Source: Symsagittifera roscoffensis
Lineage: Eukaryota > Xenacoelomorpha > Acoela > Convolutidae
Assembly: GCF_963678635.1 (NCBI RefSeq)
Contig: NC_087064.1
Span: 16,299,802-16,363,801, forward strand
Length of the DNA: 64,000 bases
Direction of reading: 5' to 3'
The stretch's first letter is position 1. Each line of letters starts with the position of its first letter. The notes under the pieces were generated by a model. The model saw only the letters and a list, made by a program, of their open reading frames with translations, ran no database searches and was not told the origin of the DNA. This document shows, in pieces, positions 56,480 through 64,000 of this stretch. A program made the translations under genes and the position numbers.

Positions 56480-56661
56480 TTTTTACAACTATGTTTTTTG
56501 TTTTAGACCAATTTTCAGAACGTTATCTCTAACACTCTACCTCTACAATGACAGCTGCTGTAAACTCTCAGTTTCTTTTCTAATCATCTCTGCCATACAA
56601 ATCAAGATAGATAATTTGGAATGGGTATAATAAAAATATCTGGCTGTCACCAAATCAGTTT

Positions 56662-58200
56662 TCATGAGTTATTTGTCAAAACATGTCGCATAACGTCTAA
56701 CGCGAAGTCAACATCGGCATCTGTAATACACATAGGAGGTTTAAGCCTGTACACAGAGCCATTTGGCCCGCCTTTTCCAAGCAGAAGTCCCAAATCTTTC
56801 ATTTCCTCAAAAATCTTCAAAAACTTCTCCGAATTCAGGGGTTTCCTTGATTCCTTTTCCTCGACCATTTCAACTCCGACCATTAATCCTTTTCCACGAA
56901 CATCACCAACAATTTCAAACTCATCTCGCAACTCCATGAGCCCGAGAAGTAACTTCGTGCCAAGGTAGTCTGCGTTTTGCTGCAAACTTTCATCTTCAAT
57001 GACGTTCAAAACTTCTTCACCAACAGCACAACAAAGCGGATTTCCTCCGTAGGTGTTGAAATAAAGAGCGCGAGTTAAGTTACTGGCTATTGTTGGAGTA
57101 GTTACAACTGCTGCTAGTGGGACACCGTTTCCAATTCCTTTTGCCATTACAACAATATCTGGAACAACATCGTGAGATTCGAACCCCCAGAAATGAGTTC
57201 CGAGTCTTCCGAAGCCTGTCTGAACTTCGTCTGAAATGCAAACCCCGCCGTGCTTTCGAGTTAGTTCAAACGCACCTTTAACGAACCCTTTCGGAAGCTG
57301 AACGGCACCTCCGACTCCATGAATTGATTCCGCGATGAACCCGGCAATTTTTCCACTCGTCATGTAAGACACAGTATCTTGAAACTCTTGAACATACAAC
57401 TCCGAAGCTTTGCATTGACCTTGACCACAATCACAAGGCCGTCCCAGGACTTGTGAGATGCTATCGCGGCAGTTTTGACCCCCATAAGGTCCTTGATAAG
57501 GATCAACTCTCATTCCCAGGTGTACAATGTTATGTCTGTTCGGAACATTGTAGTTCCACTTCGGAACTGCTGTCAAGCCCATGGTTCCAAGACTCATTCC
57601 GTGATACCCATTTCTCAAGGCCAATAAATCCGAGTTGCCACTAGCGAGACGTGCCAAAAGAATTGCCATGTCGTTCGCCTCAGACCCCGAATTGACGAAA
57701 TAAACTACGCTCAAAGGGTCCGGAAACTTTGAGGCTAATTTTTCAGCATAAGTTATGATTTGCGGATGAGTATAAATAGCTGTTGTGTGCCATAGAGTCT
57801 GAGCTTGGTCTTTCAGGACCTTAACTAATCTTGGGTGACAATGTCCAACCGAAACCGTAACGATTCCTCCGAAGAAATCCAGGTACCTTTTCTTGTCCAA
57901 GTCAAATATCCATTGCATACTGGCTGATGACACTACAAGAGGTTTTTTGTAGTAGGGTTGAAGCGATCTGTTTATTTTGTCCTTTTTCATATTAAGAAGT
58001 TCTTCGTATGTAAGTTTGGGAGTTTGTGTAAACGATTTGGCCACCGGACCTGTTGGCATTACAGGTTTCGGACAATTCAAAACTGCTGAAGTTGAGACGC
58101 ATTTTTTGATGAAATTTGTTTGAGAACTTTGCTGGATTTTGCTGATTTTAACAGAACAGAGCGTTACCTTGAAAATCGAGTTACGTTGCATTTTTATCAA
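56662..58200 (-). CDS. AGXT2: Alanine-glyoxylate aminotransferase 2-like, mitochondrial (intronless)
   Basis: This 512-residue intact reading frame is a class III PLP-dependent aminotransferase of the AGXT2 type. Known members move amino groups to glyoxylate or pyruvate from alanine, beta-aminoisobutyrate or dimethylarginines in mitochondria. The first 65 residues have no acidic residue and several Lys/Arg, as in a mitochondrial presequence. Visible motifs are NSGSEAND (170-177, cofactor phosphate), SDEVQTGFGR (323-332, with the PLP-ring Asp), VMAKGIGNG with the Schiff-base Lys at about 354, and FNTYGGNP (about 381-388). Length matches the usual 510-515 residues. It is uninterrupted, whereas vertebrate AGXT2 has many introns and the neighbouring gene here is heavily split; a retrocopy origin or intron loss is possible. 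It is convergent with the membrane-protein gene. Confidence 0.95.
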   Translation of the reverse strand: MIKMQRNSIFKVTLCSVKISKIQQSSQTNFIKKCVSTSAVLNCPKPVMPTGPVAKSFTQTPKLTYEELLNMKKDKINRSLQPYYKKPLVVSSASMQWIFDLDKKRYLDFFGGIVTVSVGHCHPRLVKVLKDQAQTLWHTTAIYTHPQIITYAEKLASKFPDPLSVVYFVNSGSEANDMAILLARLASGNSDLLALRNGYHGMSLGTMGLTAVPKWNYNVPNRHNIVHLGMRVDPYQGPYGGQNCRDSISQVLGRPCDCGQGQCKASELYVQEFQDTVSYMTSGKIAGFIAESIHGVGGAVQLPKGFVKGAFELTRKHGGVCISDEVQTGFGRLGTHFWGFESHDVVPDIVVMAKGIGNGVPLAAVVTTPTIASNLTRALYFNTYGGNPLCCAVGEEVLNVIEDESLQQNADYLGTKLLLGLMELRDEFEIVGDVRGKGLMVGVEMVEEKESRKPLNSEKFLKIFEEMKDLGLLLGKGGPNGSVYRLKPPMCITDADVDFALDVMRHVLTNNS

Positions 58201-58938
58201 TCAAAGTTTATGACAGTACTAATTCTTCTATCGACTTCACTTTTGCGCAAGTTTCACATAAGAAGTTAGCAATATTGCATCACTATAGGTGAATAACTAT
58301 ACAGCAACTTCAGGCTAAAAATGATTGTGCAAGAGTAATTCAGAGATGGTAGGCAACAAGCCGAAAACTGAGATTAGCGGATCTTAAAGCCGAACTACAT
58401 GAAAAAAGCTGCTTTGTAGCGATGGCTTAAGGTAGCCGGTAAACGCGCGTGGCCACTTTGCGGCGTTAACCGGCCCTAAATGTCCAAGCCCTATCCGGGC
58501 AAGCTCGCAACACAAATTGGCGCGATTGCGGCGGTCACTTGTTAAAATTTATTTTACATAACTCTGATATAGTTTCGGCTACAAGATATGACGGTTTGTA
58601 GATATGGCGGATTGTTGAACATCCGCCAATTAAATGTTGGCTAGATGCAAACAAACAGGGTCTTTGTACATTAAATGGTTCAATGGCCTCAAACCATGGT
58701 ATAAATACCATATGATTCAGTTTCTTTCGAAGGAATTGCTCAAAATTAACCCCTTTCTCATCGATTAAAATGACAAAAGAAAGTGCATTGAAAGTTGTAA
58801 AGCGTAATTTGTTGAATATTTTGTATCAGAATTAAAACAAAACAAAAGTATTGAAATGAAAATTTTGTAACAGTCCCACTACTTCTCTGAAGAAACAAAT
58901 TGATCTCGTTTGCTCTTTCTTTTTCAACCCATGATGAA

Positions 58939-59036
58939 TTAGTCTCTTTTGTCGACAACTTCATTGAAGACGACATGCTTTTTGTCACCGAGAACTTCTG
59001 TGGCCAGGTTCTCGGGCGTATTTGGTCTTGCATCTT
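58939..59036 (-). CDS. Candidate terminal exon of an unrecognised minus-strand gene (exon B)
   Basis: On the minus strand a ttttttattag acceptor precedes 31 codons and a TAA. In phase 1 it reads EDARPNTPENLATEVLG and onward to NEVVDKRD. The phase fits exon A read in its Cys-rich frame. The composition looks like genuine protein, but the family is unknown. Confidence 0.4.
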
Positions 59037-59160
59037 CTAATAAAAAACAATGCTATAATCGATTTAACACAAACTAGCTACTCCTTTGAAACCCTAGCTT
59101 TAAAAAGATATAAAAATAAATCGACTACCAGAATGAAATGTAAAAATGAGGAGAGGTAAC

Positions 59161-59263
59161 CCTTAGCGCAGCAGCACATCAGCGACTGGCACTGCGGACA
59201 TCCACTCTTGCAGTTCGAATCCCTGCTTCCAATCGACGCCATATCTGGTTTGGGATCTGGAAC
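59161..59263 (-). CDS. Candidate exon of an unrecognised minus-strand gene (exon A)
   Basis: Read on the minus strand it follows an atattttcag acceptor and ends at a gttacc donor. In phase 1, which matches the candidate exon at 63701-63904, it encodes YGVDWKQGFELQEW and further residues to LLR, with a stop at 59163-59165. In phase 0 it encodes a Cys-rich segment (CKSGCPQC, MCCCAK) that joins exon B in frame. Both are open, so the true frame is unresolved. No family was recognised. Confidence 0.45.
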
Positions 59264-59285
59264 CTGAAAATATAACCAACAAATA

Positions 59286-60220
59286 GTGCCCGAGTCGAGA
59301 TTTTTCACCTAATTTGAAGCAAGATTTGAGCGGTTTGAGCGGTTTTTTTAGACAATTACGCTCAAAATCTTGCTTCAAAATGAGCGGTTTGAGCGGTTAA
59401 CAACTCTTAATTACTTTAAATTTGATTAAAAACAAGTTTTAACATTATTCTGAACATCTTGCCTTTTATGAAAAAATGGTTATCATACAATTTTCATATA
59501 TGCAAATTGTATGATAACTAATTTTTTAGCTTCAAATTAAATTTTCGTTTTTGATGAGCAATGTCCTTCAAATTGAGCAAAAGCACTCTTAAATAATTTA
59601 AATTTAATTATAAACAAGTTTGAACAATTTCTGAAAATCTTGCCTTTCATGAAAAAATAGTTATCATACAATTTTCATATATGGAAGTTGTATGATAACC
59701 ATTTTTGTTTCAAAAAAAAATAAACGTAGTTATTTTCCATCACCAGACTGTTGTATTTGGTTCAAATAGCTGGAGAAACTAGATTGAATCTTTTTTCAAA
59801 GGGTTTTTGAAATTGTATGAAAACTGTATGATTAGCATTTTTCCATACATTTGATGCAGGCAATTGTATGATAAGCTTTTTCGGTGTGGGGAAATTTAAA
59901 ATAAGCATTTTCGGTTTATGGATGTCAACCCGGAGTCACATTACCTTTCCAGGCCTTTTTGTTGGTTTTAATCGGTTTTCTTTATAAGACCGCTCAAAAA
60001 CCGCTCAAATCTTGCTTGAAAAACCGTTCAAAAATCACCGCAAGAAATGAGCGGTTTTTGAGCGGTTTTTTAAACAAGATTTGAGCGGTTTGAGCGGTTT
60101 TTCCAAAAAAAAAAACGCCCAAACCGCCCAAACCGCTCAAACCGCTCAAATCTTGCTGAAAAACCGCTCAAACCGTTCATATCTTGAGCGGTTTTTGAGC
60201 GGGATCTCGACCCGGGAGTG
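59286..60220. repeat. GAGCGGTTT motif arrays in inverted arrangement, with a nested family D fragment
   Basis: The left edge GCCCGAGTCGAGATTTTTCA is roughly inverted at the right edge (GATCTCGACCCGGGAGTGAA). Between them TTTGAGCGG and CCGCTCAAA repeat many times in both orientations. A block at 59405-59540 is duplicated at 59585-59705 and carries ATCATACAATTTTCATA palindromes of family D. Confidence 0.8.
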
Positions 60221-60740
60221 AAAAGAGTCAATGAACGCTAGGAAATAGAAAAAAGAATGACCTTAACGCTCTTTGAATTTCAAGAGCAATTTCTGACTGG
60301 CGCCTTTTTGATAAAAATTAACCCAATTTCTGAAAAACTGGAAAAATTTGAAATTTGGAAATCTGAAAGTTGAAATTCACTTTCGAAAATAGAAGCCTAT
60401 CACTTTTATCGTTATCTTTACACAATTGCTGTTCAATAATGGAGTTTAGCATTCTTTAATCAAAAATAATGAATAAAATTCAAAAGTGAATCAAAAACTA
60501 AACCACAAAAAAATGAGCGTAAAAAAATTTGAAGATTTCTTCCTGAAAAAAAAAACATACAAAAATTCATCAAGATATATATAATCTTCAGTATCTTCAT
60601 TGATTTTTTATAACATAGCCAACAGGCAACTGAAAAAGATTCAACGAACACAATTAAACTGCAAAAAAATAATCCCTACCAGCTTCTTGAAATAATCTCA
60701 ACTCTCGAAAATCAAACTCTCGAAAAACATAGATGCTCTC

Positions 60741-61150
60741 CAGATGCGGAATTAGGGGTGGGGAGGGGTGACGGACGCCCTCTCCTTAAAGATTTGACCC
60801 CCTGCCGACCCAATGAGTCTTCCCTTTAATCTGTTTTGAGGAATCCATTTTTTGTGAGGGACCCTAGAAAGTTTCTAAAGGCGCCTTCGGTGCCAATTTA
60901 TACTAATTTTGAGGGGGAAGCGCGCATCGAAAAAACGCAATTTTTTGGTCAAAACTTTCCAATGGGTGCTTAAAAATGACTTTTTTGGCTGCGTTTTTAA
61001 AATTTTGAATGCAGCGCAGAAAATTGTGCAAAAACCAGGACTTTTTAGTGCTTTGGGAGAGCTCGAAAAATCAATTTGGTTGACATAACAAAAAATTGGC
61101 AAAACTTTTTGAAAACACGTCCCCTCGAGAAAATCTTATATCCGCCTCTG
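60741..61150 (+). mobile_element. hAT-like MITE, family A
   Basis: It begins CAGATGCGGAATTAGG and ends CCGCCTCTG. The flanks ATGCTCTC and ATGCCTTT agree at 5 of 8 positions, so the target duplication has decayed. Confidence 0.75.
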
Positions 61151-61379
61151 ATGCCTTTAAAGCTTTTTGACTTTCCAGAAGAAGTTTTGATTGAAAAGCA
61201 AGTTTTCTGTTTCGCTTGGAATCCTGAAAAGTTAATTCCAATTTCGAATTACTAGAAGTCAATCACGTTTTTTGTTACGCTTACACTTTTGCTGTTCCAT
61301 AGTGAAATTTGGCTTTTTTTTAACAAAGGAGACGAATTGAACTCAAAATTAAAAAAGAATTTAACCCGCGAAAAAAAGG

Positions 61380-61800
61380 ATTTGAGCCAGACCAAATTTT
61401 AAAAATTTTCCTAAAAAAATCATTGCGACCTATAAAAGAGTCTGAACTACGTTCATCGACTCTTTAAAAGAAATCGTGATTATATGGTCAATTTAGGGCA
61501 TGTTCTGGCAATAACTGTTCCGATTTTTGAAAGTGACAAAATTTGAAACAAATTTTACGACTTTTCCTAAAAAAAAACGAAAAAAAAAAAATAATTGCGA
61601 CCTTTATAAGAGTCTGAACTATGTTCATTGACTCTTAATAACAAATAGATAAGGAAACAAGATGATTTTTTATGGAATTTGAGAAAAATTGTTGAAAATT
61701 TTCCTTTAGAAGAAAAGATCTTGAACATAACGGTCAAATTAAGGCAAATTATGGCAAAAATTGCTCCGTTCTTTGAAAATGGCAAAGTTCGAAATTTTTT
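61380..61800. repeat. Two direct copies of a ~180-bp block
   Basis: ATTGCGACCTATAAAAGAGT with CTGAACTACGTTCATCGACT (61430) recurs in diverged form at 61593, followed in both by a GGTCAA.TTA.GGCA segment. Confidence 0.7.
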
Positions 61801-61879
61801 TTTTTCGTCGACGCATTTTCAGCGAATACAGCGAGCGAGCATGCCTATAAAACAAAGATAAGCTTTCAATAAAATGAAA

Positions 61880-62060
61880 TTTTGTTCTTGTAGTTTCTGC
61901 GATTTGCAGAAGGTCTAGGAAATAATTTACCAACCTGTCTAAGCATATACCGTTTATCTTTTTTTCTCCCACGTACCTGACTGAGTAACTTTATTAATTG
62001 AAACTTGTTTTTTTTTGCGAATCACGGTAATTTTTTTGCGCCCAGAATTTTTGTTGAAGC
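61880..62060. repeat. Dispersed repeat shared with 52096-52320
   Basis: The same ordered blocks are present as in the other copy; no termini were defined. Confidence 0.6.
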
Positions 62061-62294
62061 CACGAAAATTTATTTTTACTCCAGTAAAAGTAATTTTCAA
62101 TTTGTTTTGGCGCATTTTCGGGAATGATAAATTAAAAAATTTTCTGCTACAACTTTGAAAGCATGTAAGATTTTGTTTCGAAATTTTATTGTTTTTTATC
62201 CAATTTTTGAAGAAAAAAAGTTGTCCGTTAAGCCTTATTTACAAAAATCGTAGAATAAGTACAAGTTCTAGGACGACACAATATTTTTTGTTTC

Positions 62295-63405
62295 TGTCGT
62301 GGGAAGTTTCTGAGTCACTTGTAAAGCTACCGGCTATCCATTTTTTTCTTTTTCCCCACCAAAACATCAAGCAACGAAAAATTTTCCTGGAATGGTTCAT
62401 TATACTTCAGTTTAAAGCCCATTCAGTCGTGATTCCAACGACATTTAAAAAGTTTTCTCAAGTTCGTGAACGACCGGCTTGAAAAGTTTGTAATTTAGTC
62501 TAACTTCGAGCAAACAAATCAAACAAAATGGTTATAATAGCGCAACAAAATTTCTTTGAGCCATGAAAACTTTCAGCGGTGAAATTGCCGTAATTCAAGT
62601 AAAACAAGTGTTTAAATTTTCGTTTTATTTTCTAATAGTTTTCTGAAAAGTTTTCGTTTGTTTTTGAGTTTTTGTTTGTTTTTCTATTAGTTTTCAGAAA
62701 CAAACTGCTCGGTAATAAGCAGTTTTTACTATAATTATCAAATGTTTTTAATTTGCAAGATTTATGTATCAAATTCTCTGCTCACCACGAACAAAAACGA
62801 CTAAATTACGAAAAAAAATTGAATGTTTTTCAAAAGACTCTAATAATAATTTGGTCAAAATTTTTTATGCTACGTGTGCAGCAACCGGTAATCTTTGCTG
62901 TTCCAACCCATGAATATGTAAAATAACTGTGTATATGGGCCTGTTTTATTTTTTCCCAAAATCAGGTACCACAATTAATCATCGGAGTGGTTCAAGGATC
63001 ATGTCATATTAAAGTTCTTTCAGTCGTGATTCGAACGACATTAAAAAGGTTTTAAAAAATGTTGCAGCGTCAAAATTTTTTAAAATTCTAGCCTTAAAAA
63101 ATCCAGTTTATTATTTTTTGAAGTTTTCTAGCGCCATTTTGAGAGTACAAATATCAAAATTTTAAAAATCGAAAAAATTGATAACTTGTTTTTATAGTTA
63201 TTTAAAGAAAAAACTGTTTTTCAAAAAAGTTGTTTAACAAGTAATATTGAAATTGTCTAAGATCTAGGCTTTCGTTCAGATGCTTTCATTGAACGACGGA
63301 CAATGAAAACTAAACATTTTTTAAAAAAACTTCTTTTTGTACTTTCTTAAGAAAACGGTGGGAACATTATGCTGTTTGCGCAGCAGCCGGCTATCCTTCA
63401 GTCAG
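62295..63405. repeat. Tandem units of about 0.5 kb related to family C
   Basis: A GCAGC.ACCGGCTATCC-type end occurs at about 62330, 62890 and 63385. Each of the first two is followed by a CAGTCGTGATTC.AACGACAT block (62410 and 63015). This implies two units of about 510-555 bp in head-to-tail order. Confidence 0.65.
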
Positions 63406-63700
63406 TTTTCAAGTTGGTTGACATACTCTAAAATTGACCAAAATGATTTTACAAGATCTTCTAAAAGACTAAAAACTATAAATTTAGCCAACATATCCTA
63501 GAATTAGCAATACTCGAGCGGCAATTGCGAACTCCAGCAAAGTAACAACCGAAAACAAATTTCAAGTTTTCCCTACAATTCTGAGTACTTTGAAATATTT
63601 CATTTTTCCATAAATCATATAAGCGCTTATTTAATTTAAAGCATGTACCAAGTATGAGGTTGTAGCGATAATGAAAAACAGTCTTCATGAGCAAGCTTAC

Positions 63701-63904
63701 CTGGTTTAAAAACCAGAAACGTCAAAAACCAGTACACTACTACCATTGCTCTACTAACTCTAAGTGTAGATTCGAGTGATTCCGGATGATGGAGTTGGTT
63801 GTAGTAGAGGTTGTGTTTGGAGGGGAGCGCGAAGTGTTTCATCCTCTCGTCTGCCTCCGGGTGGTTATGCAGCAAAGCCACCACCTCCTTCAAACAAAAC
63901 ACTT
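63701..63904 (-). CDS. Candidate exon of an unrecognised membrane protein (exon C)
   Basis: On the minus strand a gtttatttcacag acceptor and an AAACCAG|gtaagc donor bound 67 open codons, phase 1 in and out. It encodes LLHNHPEADERMKHFALPSK, LYYNQLHHPE and a hydrophobic segment (MVVVYWFLTFLVF) likely to span a membrane. Upstream exons would lie beyond the right edge. Confidence 0.6.
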
Positions 63905-64000
63905 CTGTGAAATAAACGGCAATTAAATTTTTTCAAGTTCTTCTTGGGCACTATCTTTGTCTATATGGCCAAATAATTCAGCTCGAATTTGACAAAAACA

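Noticed and set aside
57453-57644. Plus-strand frame opposite AGXT2
   Set aside because: It is a shadow of the strongly supported aminotransferase frame.

Overview
The window is nuclear DNA from an invertebrate animal. It is AT-rich and made of intron-split genes buried in decayed transposable elements. Nothing in it is bacterial: there are GT-AG introns, secreted and membrane modules typical of animals (fibronectin type III, EGF-like, SEA), a metazoan mitochondrial aminotransferase, and Gypsy, piggyBac, hAT-like and tRNA-SINE repeats. I cannot name the species.

Layout. Positions 1-4190 hold a broken Ty3/Gypsy element on the minus strand; it runs off the left edge before its integrase. Positions 4384-5160 hold a piggyBac-type transposase relic. 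From 7733 to 55957 on the plus strand lies one very large gene that I assembled from 25 exons. All 24 splice junctions agree in reading phase, and the partial protein is about 1,386 residues; its N-terminus was not found. In order it encodes one partial and six complete cysteine-bearing FN3-like domains, a four-cysteine segment, nine six-cysteine EGF-like modules, a SEA domain with a Gly-Ser-Ile cleavage-type site, a threonine-rich stalk, one transmembrane helix, and a cytoplasmic tail of about 110 residues. I do not recognise it as a named gene. The domain order fits a type I cell-surface receptor or adhesion protein.

The introns of this gene carry most of the repeats: a second Gypsy relic (8460-10600), a third one split by a triplicated 1.45 kb tandem repeat (38740-45120), and about a dozen copies of a hAT-like MITE. 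At least five further inverted-repeat families, two tRNA-derived SINEs and several minisatellites are also present. The last coding exon appears to take its final residues and stop codon from a MITE.

Tail to tail with this gene, on the minus strand, is an intact intronless AGXT2-type mitochondrial aminotransferase (56662-58200, 512 aa). Farther right (58939-63904, minus strand) are three candidate exons of one or two unrecognised genes. The rest of the right end is repeats, including an array of GAGCGGTTT motifs arranged as large inverted repeats and tandem units of about 0.5 kb.

The two main genes have no evident functional link: one is a cell-surface protein, the other mitochondrial amino-acid and glyoxylate metabolism.
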